46,903 nt of DNA from Enterococcus durans NBRC 100479 = LMG 10746 (GCF_001544215.1 NZ_BCQB01000024.1:1-46903); one strand, 5' to 3'. Numbered from the stretch's first letter, positions 19,766-28,552 are shown. Made by a program: numbers and translations. The notes: a model not told the origin generated them from the letters alone.

Positions 19766-20740
19766 ATGATGGCGACAAAAGAGAAAGTCCTCCAATTACT
19801 GAAGGATTCATCCGAGTTCCTTTCTGGAGAAAAAATTGCCCAACAATTACAAGTTTCCCGTACGAGTATCTGGAAAGCGATCAAAGAATTAGAAAAAGCA
19901 GGCTATCAATTTGAGCATCAAGCAAAAGGGTACCGCTATCTCCCTTCTGATGTTTTGGACGCCCAAGAAATCAGCCAAGCACTACACTATTTCGCCCCTG
20001 ATTTAAAAGTACAGGTCCTAAAGCAATCTGAATCAACGATGAAAGATGCAAAACTGTTCGCTACCCAACACCAGATGGATCCGGTTTTATTGGTAGCAGA
20101 TACACAGGAACAGGCGCACGGTCGTTTTGGTCGACCTTTTTTTGCGGAGCCTGGCCAAGGAATCTACATGAGTCTTTTGCTACATCCAAATCAACGGTTT
20201 GATGAGTTACCTCAATATACGATCATCGCTGCCAGTGCGTGTATAAAAGCGATCCAAGAATTAACCGGCAAGTCTGCATCAATCAAATGGGTCAACGATA
20301 TTTATTTAAATGGCAAAAAAATTAGCGGTATTCTTTCAGAGGCCGTGAGTGATATGGAATCTGGCGAAATCAGTTCAGTGATTATTGGAATCGGGATGAA
20401 TTTCTCCATTCCTCAAGCACATTTTCCTGAGGCAATCCAAAACAAAGCATCTTCCCTATTTGCAGATGGAAACAAAACCACTACACGTAATGAAATGATC
20501 AGTCAAATCTGGCAAAATTTCTTTACTTATCTTTCAGATTCAAGTGATGCTTATTTAAATCTCTATCGAGAAAGATCGTTTGTGTTAGGTAAAAAAGTCA
20601 GCTTTACACAAAAAGGGATTTCTTACACAGGTATCGCTAGAAAAATCGGGGAGCATGGCGAATTGATCGTTGAGACCCCACAGGGAACCTTGTCTCTTTC
20701 CTCCGGTGAAATCAGCCTTTCTGCGATCGAATCGATCTAG
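19766..20740 (+). CDS. birA: Biotin operon repressor / biotin-protein ligase
   Basis: About 324 residues. It activates biotin to biotinyl-AMP and attaches it to carboxylases, and the N-terminal winged helix (KEKVLQLLKDSS...VSRTSIWKAIKELE) lets it repress biotin genes. Ligase motifs are intact: GRFGRPFF at residues 119-126 and KWVNDIYLNGKKISG at 174-188, followed by the C-terminal SH3-like cap. Two adjacent ATGs (19766 and 19769) both follow AAAGGAG; spacing cannot separate them, and an upstream in-frame GTG overlaps the ribosome-binding site. Monocistronic. Confidence 0.93.
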   Translation: MMATKEKVLQLLKDSSEFLSGEKIAQQLQVSRTSIWKAIKELEKAGYQFEHQAKGYRYLPSDVLDAQEISQALHYFAPDLKVQVLKQSESTMKDAKLFATQHQMDPVLLVADTQEQAHGRFGRPFFAEPGQGIYMSLLLHPNQRFDELPQYTIIAASACIKAIQELTGKSASIKWVNDIYLNGKKISGILSEAVSDMESGEISSVIIGIGMNFSIPQAHFPEAIQNKASSLFADGNKTTTRNEMISQIWQNFFTYLSDSSDAYLNLYRERSFVLGKKVSFTQKGISYTGIARKIGEHGELIVETPQGTLSLSSGEISLSAIESI

Positions 20741-20785
20741 AAAAAAAACAGCTATTAGTAGATCAACTATTCACATAGTGACATT

Positions 20786-20843
20786 AAAAAGCCGTCTATC
20801 ACAGAAATCCATGTTGGAAACTTCTGTGATAGACGGGCTTTTT
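20786..20843 (+). terminator. Terminator of birA
   Basis: Long hairpin, GCCGTCTATCACAGAA / TTCTGTGATAGACGGGC, flanked by A and T runs. Confidence 0.9.
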
Positions 20844-21346
20844 CTCAATGGTGGTTGCTTTTATATGATCTCGTTGTTTATCCTCCCTAGTCTCCAACTC
20901 ACGAGTAAAACTGAAGACTAGTGTTTATGTGCGATTGTTTTACTAACAAACTACAATAAATATACTATGTGCTCTTATCTACCATAATTACTAGACGTAC
21001 TGTAAGAAAACTACCTACCCCAATTACAGATAATTTTCTACTAACCGAAATTCTGCCGTCAATAAAAGTTGGTCAACAAGTGAATCTGTTTAAAAAAAAT
21101 CTCCCCAAAATCTAGCCATAGGTATATTACCCCATTTTATTTATACATGTGTCAACTTCCGAAATCGTTTCCGTTCAAAAAAAAGATAACGTATATAAAA
21201 TATTCAAACCATCCTCTATACAACAACATTTTTTGTTTTTTTCAGCCCCCTTTTTTTTCTTTCATTGCTTCTATCATTATAATAAATGATAATTAGATGA
21301 ACTTGTTATTTTGTACAGTATTACAACATTTTTATTCAGTTTTTTC
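20844..21346. other. AT-rich stretch without a gene
   Basis: About 500 bases with no supported reading frame on either strand. Visible items are a hairpin CTAGTCT/AGACTAG (20888-20922), the palindrome GAAATCGTTTC (21161-21171), which resembles the core of a catabolite-response element but lacks its outer bases, a minus-strand TTGACA (21150-21155) with no -10 at proper distance, and the inverted repeat ATCATT/AATGAT near 21273-21291. A small RNA or decayed gene could lie here but nothing shows it. Confidence 0.4.
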
Positions 21347-21586
21347 TCAAGAAAGACATTCTTTTTTCCTATAAAATTTTAGCTGGTTCGATGCTAAATA
21401 CTCAATATTCAAATTGAATTTTTTGACCACTACACAACGGATCAAAAATTTATCAGCTGTAGTTAACGTTCTTTGACATTCTTTTTCAATGTCGTTGAAA
21501 GAAAAATAACTCTTTTTTGTTAAAAGCTGAGTCAAAATCTCATTTACATCTACTCTTGATAAATTAGTCGCTAGTTGTTTCCTCAA
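21347..21586 (-). CDS. Small protein of unknown function (79 residues)
   Basis: Starts at TTG 21586 with AAGGAAG 7-8 bases upstream. The protein is charged, with no signal peptide or membrane segment; the middle part (YFSFNDIEKECQRTLTTADKF) looks like paired helices and could be a winged-helix-like or dimerisation unit, but no family was recognised. It is divergent from the gene at 21789, suggesting a shared control region at 21587-21788. Coding status rests only on the open frame and ribosome-binding site. Confidence 0.45.
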   Translation of the reverse strand: MRKQLATNLSRVDVNEILTQLLTKKSYFSFNDIEKECQRTLTTADKFLIRCVVVKKFNLNIEYLASNQLKFYRKKECLS

Positions 21587-21788
21587 AAAAATCTTCCTTT
21601 CTTACAGTGGTTTGGTAATTGAAACTATAGCATGAATCTTTTTTACCACTAGAACAAGAATTTTTAAAAAAAGGAAAGAACATTTTTTCCTTGTCTGAAC
21701 ATTTCCAAAAGAAGAAATTTCTGGCGTACGATTCTTTACCATCAATGTTAGAGTTAAGTCAACAATTATGACAAAGGAGTACCTAATT

Positions 21789-22418
21789 ATGGCTAGGATC
21801 ACAAATATGTTGAAAGATAGCATTCCCTCGAAAGAAAATGAGCAAGACAAAGGAACATCAGAAAAAAGCGCAAAAATCGAACAAAACGAAGCGTTTAAAG
21901 ATGCGTATGCTCTGGAAGAAAAACAACAAGAACTTGCAAAGTTGAGTCAACAAATTTCACGTTCAAATCATGTACCAATGCAAGTACTACCTGTAGTAAA
22001 AGGATGGATCACCCTCGCATTTACCATCATGACGATTTTGAAGGCACAGAAAATCGAACAAGAGATAAAAGCGCAAAAACAAGCTCCAGCAAAGCTTGAA
22101 AATGAAAAAGGAGAAGTATATCAAAAAAATATATCTAATCTTGAACAAGAAATAACCAAAGTTTCAAAAAATTTACCTAATCAGTTAAAAAATCATTCGG
22201 AGATCAAACCGCATATCGCAAATCTTTTGCAAGAAGTAGCGAGGCACCCATCGGAAATAACTAATACTAAACAAAATGCAGTTATCAGTGAGAAAAGAGT
22301 CCCTCTGCATACGTTCGATCAAGTAAAAAAACAAGCGATAACTTCATCTAATCAGCAAACCAACCAAAACCACCGATCAGCTATCACACGAACTACAGAT
22401 CAGTCCTTAACAAAATAA
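21789..22418 (+). CDS. Basic single-span membrane protein of unknown function
   Basis: 209 residues from the ATG with AAAGGAG 9 bases upstream (an ATG 21 bases earlier overlaps that site). There is a charged N-terminal part with a short heptad-like stretch (EEKQQELAKLSQQIS), one hydrophobic segment (VLPVVKGWITLAFTIMTIL, about residues 72-90), then a long Lys/Gln/Asn-rich tail. No family recognised. The architecture of a short hydrophobic segment followed by a Gln/Asn/Ser-rich basic tail resembles the unknown proteins at 30981-31718 and 44920-45264 of the secretion locus, so it may be a detached relative. A terminator follows at once. Confidence 0.65.
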   Translation: MARITNMLKDSIPSKENEQDKGTSEKSAKIEQNEAFKDAYALEEKQQELAKLSQQISRSNHVPMQVLPVVKGWITLAFTIMTILKAQKIEQEIKAQKQAPAKLENEKGEVYQKNISNLEQEITKVSKNLPNQLKNHSEIKPHIANLLQEVARHPSEITNTKQNAVISEKRVPLHTFDQVKKQAITSSNQQTNQNHRSAITRTTDQSLTK

Positions 22419-22441
22419 CCATTGACTTCTTCTGGCTGTGA

Positions 22442-22479
22442 AACATGCTTGAAATAACTCCCACTATTTTAAGCATGTT
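22442..22479 (+). terminator. Terminator after the 209-residue membrane protein gene
   Basis: Hairpin AACATGCTTGAAATA / TATTTTAAGCATGTT followed by a T-rich tract, 24 bases after the stop. Confidence 0.85.
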
Positions 22480-22546
22480 TGTTTCTTTTTTTATTTTATA
22501 GAACATAAGTTATTCTACGGTCGTATCCATCAGCTAAGGGTTCGAC

Positions 22547-22607
22547 AAAAAAGTTGCTGAGTATAACTAAAAAAGAAATCCTTTTAGTCAGCTCAACAAC
22601 TTTTTAA
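22547..22607. terminator. Symmetrical hairpin, possible bidirectional terminator
   Basis: Arms AAAAAGTTG(C)TGAG and CTCA(A)CAACTTTTT with an inner stem AACTAAAA/TTTTAGT. Located between the small-gene pair and the repeat beyond the EET genes. From here to 22886 no gene was recognised on either strand. Confidence 0.5.
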
Positions 22608-22886
22608 CAATTTATTTAATTGGATTTGACGATGTGCAGCGATCGCTTACGCACAAAACATTTCCCCCAAAACATTTTATGTGTGCTGGCTTCTTCTGTC
22701 CCTCCTTTTTAAACAAATTGATGCTTGATTTTATCTCAAAAAATAGCCACTTGATCACTGCTTTTATCACTTTTCACACAAAATTCACGTATCAAATGTT
22801 ACCAATAAATAATAGACTTGCATCTAGTATTAGCATACTTGCTAATCAAACAATGGGAGAAACTTTTTTTCTCTAAAAAGAAAAAA

Positions 22887-23116
22887 ATGGCTGGGACGAA
22901 AGAAACTCTTTTGGAAATAAGCTGACATTCACAAAAATTCAAAAAGCATGAGACAAAAGTAAGAAACACGTTTGTCTCATTCTTTAAAAACGAATAAACG
23001 GTGGGAGCAGAAGCAACTCCTTCGGAAATAAGCCGACATTCACAAAAATTTGAAAAGCAATTTTCGTGAATGTCTTCTTATTTCTCGGAGTTAAACACTT
23101 CTGTCCCAACCTCTGT
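22887..23116. repeat. Dispersed intergenic repeat, copy 2 (full form)
   Basis: The element is bounded by near-inverted ends (GGCTGGGAC at 22889 and GTCCCAACC at about 23103). Inside are the hairpin GAGACAAA/TTTGTCTC (22951-22979) with AGTAAGAAACACG as loop, the block AAACGAATAAACGGTGGGAGCA, and a second hairpin GACATTCAC/GTGAATGTC (23035-23074). The short sequence GACATTCACAAAAATT also occurs earlier in the element as a partial direct copy. It lies just past the stop of dmkB and may end that transcript. Confidence 0.85.
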
Positions 23117-23128
23117 ACCAAATCGTCC

Positions 23129-24118
23129 TTAATTTTCTCGCTCTAAGATCAAGCTCGTGAGCGACAGTAAATTTTCCTTCGTTCCAAATAGATTATCTGG
23201 TAGTTTATTGATTTCATTTAATGCTTTTTTGGTATATTTTCCAGCTAATCCTTTGGCTTTTTCTACCCCTTTTGCTTCTGCAACTAGTGTTCGAACTTTC
23301 TCTATTTCCTCAGAAGTCAACTTGTCTTTTTTATCAAGATATGAGATAAGTTCTGCCTTTTTATCCGTTTGTAACGCATAGATCAACGGTAGTGAATATA
23401 CGCCTTGACGCATATCTTCTAGTACTGGCTTACCAATTTCATCACTGCTTTTAGTATAGTCTAAAATATCATCAATGATTTGAAAAGCCATCCCGATCGC
23501 TAAACCGATCGTACCAGCTTTTTTCGCAAACCGTTCAGTTGTCCCACTTTCATAAGCGCCTATTGAACAGCTCAACTGAAATAGTTCAGCTGTTTTACCA
23601 GAAATATTTTCTAAATATTCCTCAACCGTTAGATGATAATTATAACGATCATCCATTTGGCCTAACTCTCCATCTAATATTTTTTCCATACTGCGAGAAT
23701 TTGTCTGCAGACTTTTAAGGGAAGTAGAATAATTAGAAAGTAATTTAAAACAACACACAAATAAATAGTCTCCCGCATAGACGGCTACCGTATTCCCAAA
23801 ATTGCCCCGAATATTTTTCTTTCCGCGTCGCATGTTCGCTTCATCGACGATATCGTCATGGATCAGCGTAGCCGTATGAAGCATTTCGATCGAAGCAGCT
23901 AACGCAATTGCTTTATCTCGATCGTTCTCAGCACCAAATTGAGAAAACAATAATTGGTATGCAGGCCGTAATAATTTGCCACCAGCATGGATCGTTTCTT
24001 TAATTGCTTGTTCAACTGGTTTATTTTTTAAGCGGATGACATCTTCCATTTTCTTCAACGTCTCTGTTAACTCGTCTTTTAAACCGGGATAGCCCTCCCA
24101 CATTGGATGTAACTTCAT
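23129..24118 (-). CDS. dmkB: Polyprenyl diphosphate synthase of the EET locus (DmkB-like)
   Basis: 329-residue trans-prenyl transferase that should make the long isoprenoid tail of the quinone used in extracellular electron transfer. Both aspartate-rich motifs are intact: DDIVDE at residues 88-93 and DDILD at 216-220. AAGGAG ribosome-binding site. It is the last gene of eetA-eetB-dmkB. Position next to eetB and ndh2 matches the Listeria locus, where the paralogue DmkB works with DmkA, apart from the respiratory menaquinone genes. Product chain length cannot be read by eye. Confidence 0.9.
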   Translation of the reverse strand: MKLHPMWEGYPGLKDELTETLKKMEDVIRLKNKPVEQAIKETIHAGGKLLRPAYQLLFSQFGAENDRDKAIALAASIEMLHTATLIHDDIVDEANMRRGKKNIRGNFGNTVAVYAGDYLFVCCFKLLSNYSTSLKSLQTNSRSMEKILDGELGQMDDRYNYHLTVEEYLENISGKTAELFQLSCSIGAYESGTTERFAKKAGTIGLAIGMAFQIIDDILDYTKSSDEIGKPVLEDMRQGVYSLPLIYALQTDKKAELISYLDKKDKLTSEEIEKVRTLVAEAKGVEKAKGLAGKYTKKALNEINKLPDNLFGTKENLLSLTSLILEREN

Positions 24119-24140
24119 AAAAAAACTCCTTGCATAGCGA

Positions 24141-24707
24141 TTATTTTTCTAAAAAAACGGACTGCCATTTGTCTTTCTTTTTTAACTCATATTCTTTTTG
24201 GAATTTTTGAAGGGTTCGTACATGGCGCAATAAGTAATTTGCGGCAATTCCAATAGCGATACCTGATAAGATGCCTAAAAAAGATAAAATTGGTAAATAA
24301 AGCATAACCGTCCAAGATTGGGCAATAAAAGAGGCTGTAACGAGCTGCCCCACATTATGCATAAATCCACCTGTTGCACTGATACCAATAATGCTGACTC
24401 TTTTTGGTCCTAGTTTTTTGACTAGTAACATCCCGAAATAACTAAGTAGTGCACCACTCATACTATACAGAAAAGTAGAGATTGTTCCACCTAATAACGT
24501 CGTTAAAAACAAACGGAGCCACAGAAGCAAAAAACTATCTCGTTTGTTCATCGTAAAGATCGCTACGATCGTAATCAAATTTGCTAGACCTAATTTGGCT
24601 CCAGGTGCAAAAGAAAACGGATAAGGAATCATGTTTTCAATCAGTCCAATGATCACGCCCTGTGCTACTAAAAGAGAGATATAAATCATTTTTTGTAATT
24701 TTGTCAT
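24141..24707 (-). CDS. eetB: EetB, Gx-transporter family membrane protein
   Basis: 188-residue integral membrane protein with about five hydrophobic helices. The family was first linked to heptaprenyl diphosphate synthase component I and is now called the Gx transporter family; in Listeria EetB is needed for extracellular electron transfer, with unclear chemistry. The start ATG lies 12 bases after eetA with only a weak ribosome-binding site, so translational coupling is likely. The basic C-terminus (KEYELKKKDKW) faces the cytosol by the positive-inside rule. Confidence 0.88.
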   Translation of the reverse strand: MTKLQKMIYISLLVAQGVIIGLIENMIPYPFSFAPGAKLGLANLITIVAIFTMNKRDSFLLLWLRLFLTTLLGGTISTFLYSMSGALLSYFGMLLVKKLGPKRVSIIGISATGGFMHNVGQLVTASFIAQSWTVMLYLPILSFLGILSGIAIGIAANYLLRHVRTLQKFQKEYELKKKDKWQSVFLEK

Positions 24708-24719
24708 GGTGTGAATAGC

Positions 24720-25130
24720 CTAATAAATCAGACTGTCTTCGTCACTCCCATCTGTTGATCGCACTTCGATCACTAATTTATGTGGTAAACATACGATTGT
24801 CTCCCCATTTTTTGATGCCCATCCTCTTCTCACACAAATCTGATCATCACAATCTGCTTCCTTGATCCGAATTTTATCTCCGGCAATTTCGATCAGATTG
24901 TAATCACCATGGGGATCTTTGTATGTGTACGTATATGTTTCACTCCCCACGCTTAGTGGAAAGGTTTTGATTTCTGTTCCATCTACCCGCAGCACTGCTT
25001 CTTTTTCAGGTGCAGCGTTTGCTTGCTGGTAACTAAAAATGATAACTGGTAAAAAAGAAAGAGCAACCAAAAGAATGATAATGAAGATATCCCACGGTTT
25101 GAGTAAACTTTTCTTGATAAATTCTTTCAT
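24720..25130 (-). CDS. eetA: EetA, membrane-anchored NusG domain II protein
   Basis: 136 residues from the ATG with AGGAGG 9 bases upstream; an upstream in-frame GTG is not supported. One N-terminal membrane helix (KPWDIFIIILLVALSFLP) is followed by an extracytoplasmic NusG domain II with the family segment DQICVRRGWASKNGE and IVCLPHKLVIEV, including Cys residues that could form a disulfide. Listeria EetA is required with EetB to move electrons from the quinone to outer flavins. First gene of eetA-eetB-dmkB. Confidence 0.9.
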   Translation of the reverse strand: MKEFIKKSLLKPWDIFIIILLVALSFLPVIIFSYQQANAAPEKEAVLRVDGTEIKTFPLSVGSETYTYTYKDPHGDYNLIEIAGDKIRIKEADCDDQICVRRGWASKNGETIVCLPHKLVIEVRSTDGSDEDSLIY

Positions 25131-25185
25131 TTTTTGTACGCATCCTCCTCTGCCCTTTTTCACTGACCCAATTTTAGCACGGAAT

Positions 25186-25219
25186 AAAAGAAAGTCCTAG
25201 GTATCCCTAGAACTTTCCT
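25186..25219 (-). terminator. Terminator between ndh2 and eetA
   Basis: Minus-strand hairpin GAAAGTTCTAGG / CCTAGGACTTTC followed by TTTTATT. It separates ndh2 from eetA-eetB-dmkB, so the second group needs partial read-through or a promoter of its own; no good -35/-10 pair was seen. Confidence 0.8.
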
Positions 25220-25269
25220 TTAATCAACCATTACTTTAAACTTTTTCTGTTCAAGCTCTATATTGCATG

Positions 25270-27207
25270 CTATTTTGAGCCATATTGGGATTTGGGTTTC
25301 CCATACCACCAATTTCCTAGTGTTTTTTGCAACCATGGAATTACCCAGCGATCAAGTCCGATTGCTCGTCCTGAACCATTCATCAACGCGAAGGCCACAA
25401 AGATAAACCAGATGTTTACCCAGTAAAACATTCCTGATAAACAGAACGTGATGACCAACACAATCGTTGTTGCACTACATAACCAAGTGAATAAACCAGC
25501 AATCAATGCTAATGCCAACGCAATTTCAAAGAAAACCATGAATTTTTGGAAGAACATTGCTACATCGTTATTCGGCATGATGACTTGCATCATTTTTGTA
25601 AACCAAGCAGGTGATTTGTCGATCACAGCCATTGGTTCTTCTCCATAAGTATAGCTTAGACCAAAGTGTGCTGCTTGTGTTGCTGCTTCCCCAGCACCAC
25701 TTGATGCAGCACCGCTAGCAGCTGTTGTTGCATCTCCGGCAGCTGATGCGCCACTTGCAACATCCGTCACATTATATTCCCATGTCCAAGGGAAGACGCT
25801 GTTACCAGTGAACCATGATCCCTCACCGAACCATGTACCTGGTTTCAATACTTCACCGTTACCAACGATTTTCTTGAATGCTTCTATAAACCAAACTAGT
25901 CCGTAGAAAATACGTAGCGGTACACTCCATAGTACATTCCCATAGCGTGAAGAATGACCACGTGTCACATTTCGGTCATCTTTGATATGGAAGAATTCAT
26001 GCATTAGATATTGGAACATATAGTATCCAGAGCGAATATCAAAGAAATATTTTAAGTTGACGATATGTTTCATGACGATTGCTAGGAAACCACTCAAATG
26101 GATCTTGTTAAATAGGTTCGCAACCCCCCATTTAGCGCCAACTGAGACCATGAAACCTTGATAATTCCCTTTAAACTTGTGTTTCTCGCCACCTTTGATC
26201 GAAGCCACGATATTTGTAGCAGCCGTATGCCCTGTCTGTTCAGCCGCTTGAACGATTTGCGGTGTCGGTGTTCCAGGGAATTCTTCATAGAAAACCAAGT
26301 CCCCGATGATATAGATATTTTTATCTTCATAGCCTTTTGCTTGCATGTACTCGTTGGCAATCAGACGTTGTCCGCGAGCCGATTCTAATCCAAAATCAGC
26401 TGCATCAGATGTACCTTTTACACCAGCTGTCCAAATCAAAGTGTGTGTTGGAATCTGACGACCATCTTTTAATTTGATATGATCATTTGCTACCTCAACG
26501 ATTGGGGAGTTCAACAATAGTTCTACTTGATGTTTCTTCAAGTAACGTTCCGCTTTGGCCGCATCGTTACGATCTAACATATTCAAAATCGTTGGCATTG
26601 CTTCTACGACCGTCAAAGTGATTTCGCTTGGATCTAACTTGTAGTCTTTTGCTAAACGTTTTTTCCAGTCAATTAATTCACCGATCATTTCGATTCCGGT
26701 AAAACCTGAACCACAAACTACAAATGTCAACATGGCGCGACGTAGTTCATCATTTGGCTCTAATGCTGCTTTGGCAACTGTTCGCTCGATATGTTCACGA
26801 ATCTTCACTGAATCTTCGAATGACCATAACGTAAAGCCATTTTCTTTTACACCAGGTGTACCAAAGTCATTTGGTTCGCCACCCATCCCTAAGATCAATT
26901 GGTCAAATGGATAAGAACCTAATTTTGTTTTAACGATTTTTTGTTCTTTATCGATACCGATTACTGTGTCTGTCACTAATTGAACATTTTTTTTTCGTGC
27001 AAATAAGTGCTGTAAATCATATTGAATTGCTTGTGGTTCAACTCGTCCGCCTGCAACTTCGTGAAGTTCTGTCATCATCGTGTGGTACGAATGACGATCA
27101 ATCAACGTGATTGTCACATCTTCTTTTTTCAGTTTTTTTGCCAAGTACTTTGTAGCTGATACTCCGGCATAACCTGCACCTACAACGACAATATTTTGCT
27201 TTGCCAT
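25270..27207 (-). CDS. ndh2: Type II NADH dehydrogenase of the EET pathway (Ndh2)
   Basis: 645 residues. The N-terminal 400 are a two-dinucleotide-fold flavoprotein: FAD site GAGYAG at residues 10-15, NADH site CGSGFTG near 164-170, and a second FAD segment NIYIIGD. A C-terminal extension absent from ordinary Ndh-2 enzymes carries a hydrophobic segment, an Ala/Gly/Ser-rich linker (about residues 485-515) and about three membrane helices ending in a basic tail. This extension marks the EET-specific NADH dehydrogenase of Listeria and enterococci, which reduces demethylmenaquinone. AAGGAG ribosome-binding site; transcribed alone, divergent from pplA. Confidence 0.93.
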   Translation of the reverse strand: MAKQNIVVVGAGYAGVSATKYLAKKLKKEDVTITLIDRHSYHTMMTELHEVAGGRVEPQAIQYDLQHLFARKKNVQLVTDTVIGIDKEQKIVKTKLGSYPFDQLILGMGGEPNDFGTPGVKENGFTLWSFEDSVKIREHIERTVAKAALEPNDELRRAMLTFVVCGSGFTGIEMIGELIDWKKRLAKDYKLDPSEITLTVVEAMPTILNMLDRNDAAKAERYLKKHQVELLLNSPIVEVANDHIKLKDGRQIPTHTLIWTAGVKGTSDAADFGLESARGQRLIANEYMQAKGYEDKNIYIIGDLVFYEEFPGTPTPQIVQAAEQTGHTAATNIVASIKGGEKHKFKGNYQGFMVSVGAKWGVANLFNKIHLSGFLAIVMKHIVNLKYFFDIRSGYYMFQYLMHEFFHIKDDRNVTRGHSSRYGNVLWSVPLRIFYGLVWFIEAFKKIVGNGEVLKPGTWFGEGSWFTGNSVFPWTWEYNVTDVASGASAAGDATTAASGAASSGAGEAATQAAHFGLSYTYGEEPMAVIDKSPAWFTKMMQVIMPNNDVAMFFQKFMVFFEIALALALIAGLFTWLCSATTIVLVITFCLSGMFYWVNIWFIFVAFALMNGSGRAIGLDRWVIPWLQKTLGNWWYGKPKSQYGSK

Positions 27208-27248
27208 TGATCATCCGCTCCTTATTAAACCATTTATTTGAAATTTAT

Positions 27249-27410
27249 AATAACTATTTTAGTTTGATACCTATTACACAATCTCCATACATTATATAGA
27301 TGTTATGTTCTTTTGTCTAATTCCTTTTCGATTTTTTTGAATTTTTATTATTAAGCGTTTTTTCACGAAATTTACAGAAAGAAAACGGTTGTAAGATTAT
27401 AATAGTTATT
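27249..27410. promoter_or_regulatory. Paired operator-like palindromes in the ndh2-pplA gap
   Basis: TTATAATAACTATTT (around 27245-27259) and TTATAATAGTTATTT (around 27397-27411) differ at only two central bases. Each holds a palindrome AATA-NN-TATT. One lies in the ndh2 leader just after its start, the other upstream of the pplA -35, so one regulator could control both arms. No regulator was recognised as matching, and the surroundings are very AT-rich. Confidence 0.35.
27291..27319 (-). promoter_or_regulatory. ndh2 promoter
   Basis: Minus strand: TAGACA (27314-27319), 17-bp spacer, perfect -10 TATAAT (27291-27296), about 85 bases before the start codon. Confidence 0.75.
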
Positions 27411-27422
27411 TGCTTAAAATGG

Positions 27423-27450
27423 TTGACTTATAGCTAATATCTATTAGAAT
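27423..27450 (+). promoter_or_regulatory. pplA promoter
   Basis: TTGACT (27423-27428), 16-bp spacer, TAGAAT (27445-27450), followed after about 58 bases by the pplA start. Confidence 0.65.
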
Positions 27451-27507
27451 GTATAATGAATCACAAAGAAAATTGTGGACTAAAAAAGGAAATGGTGGGA
27501 TTTAAAA

Positions 27508-28443
27508 ATGATGAACAAACGTTTTGTTACTGGATTTGCAGTTTTAGCATTTTCAGCTTTAGTGTTAGGTGCTTGTGGTGCAGATGACAATGGAAGTTCA
27601 AACAGCTCAAGTTCATCTGAAGCTTCAACAGCACAAACTTCTGAAAGCGCAACAACTGAAAGTTCAGCAAAAGTTGTCGCTGGTGGCGAGTTGAAAGATG
27701 GCACATATAAATTGGAAGAAAAAAATTACTCTAATGGCTACCGCGCAGTTTTTGAAATGGTCGTAAAAGATGGTAAGATCACTGAGTCTAAATATGACAA
27801 CATCAACGAAAAAGGCGACTCAAAAACAAAAGATGCAGAATACAATAAAAATATGGATGCAAAAGCTGGCACTAGTCCAGAAAAATTCATCCCAGAATTA
27901 AACGAACAATTCGTGAAAGCTCAAAGCGCTGGCGGTGTTGAAGTAGTTACTGGTGCTACTCACTCTTCAGAAAGCTTCCAAAACTATGCACAACAATTGA
28001 TCCAAGCAGCTCAAGCTGGTAACACAGATACGATTGAAATCGACAATGGTGCTGACTTGAAAGACGGTACTTACAAATTAGAAGAAAAGAACTACTCTAA
28101 CGGCTACCGCGTACAATTTGAAATGACTGTAGCTGGCGGTAAAGTAACGGATTCTAAATTTGATTACATCGACAAAGATGGCAAATCAAAACAAGATGAC
28201 ACAGAATATAACGAAAATATGAAAGCGAAAAGTGGTACTGAACCTAAAACTTACATCCCTGCACTTAACGACGAACTTGTCAAAGCAATGGGCGAAGAAG
28301 ATGGTTCACCTGCTGACGTAGAAGTAGTTACTGGTGCTACTCACAGCTCACACTCATTCATTATGTACGCAGAACAATTAGTGAATGCAGCTGAAAAAGG
28401 CGATACACAAACAATCGAAGTTGACAACATCGTAACAAAATAA
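27508..28443 (+). CDS. pplA: PplA, flavinylated surface lipoprotein of extracellular electron transfer
   Basis: 311 residues. The lipoprotein signal ends in LGAC with Cys23 as lipid site, then a Ser/Thr-rich linker (about 29-55) spans the cell wall. Two tandem FMN-binding domains follow (about 60-175 and 182-305) with nearly the same text, for instance LKDGTYKLEEKNYSNGYR in both. Each ends in VVTGATHSS, with Thr151 and Thr278 as the residues to which FmnB should attach FMN. It carries electrons from the membrane to extracellular acceptors such as ferric iron. First gene of pplA-fmnB-dmkA; GGTGGGA precedes the paired ATGs. Confidence 0.95.
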   Translation: MMNKRFVTGFAVLAFSALVLGACGADDNGSSNSSSSSEASTAQTSESATTESSAKVVAGGELKDGTYKLEEKNYSNGYRAVFEMVVKDGKITESKYDNINEKGDSKTKDAEYNKNMDAKAGTSPEKFIPELNEQFVKAQSAGGVEVVTGATHSSESFQNYAQQLIQAAQAGNTDTIEIDNGADLKDGTYKLEEKNYSNGYRVQFEMTVAGGKVTDSKFDYIDKDGKSKQDDTEYNENMKAKSGTEPKTYIPALNDELVKAMGEEDGSPADVEVVTGATHSSHSFIMYAEQLVNAAEKGDTQTIEVDNIVTK

Positions 28444-28500
28444 TCAACTAGAAATAAATGTGGAAGAAGCTGTCTCAACAATAGTTTTTTTCTGAAATCC

Positions 28501-28552
28501 AAGCCGAGATATCCGAAATTTTCTTTGAAAAATTTTTGTGATATTTCGGCTT
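28501..28552 (+). terminator. Hairpin between pplA and fmnB
   Basis: Imperfect long stem, AAGCCGAGATAT / GATATTTCGGCTT with AAATT-rich inner arms. There is no clean T run, so it may be a partial terminator or an RNA-processing/stability element that lets pplA be made in excess of fmnB. Confidence 0.5.

Noticed and set aside
21150-21171. Promoter plus CcpA site in the birA-downstream gap
   Set aside because: The TTGACA has no -10 at 16-18 bases and the palindrome lacks the outer TG/CA of a cre site.
22634-22876. 80-codon plus-strand frame before the repeat
   Set aside because: No ribosome-binding site and no recognisable composition; it ends in the A/T-rich flank of the repeat.
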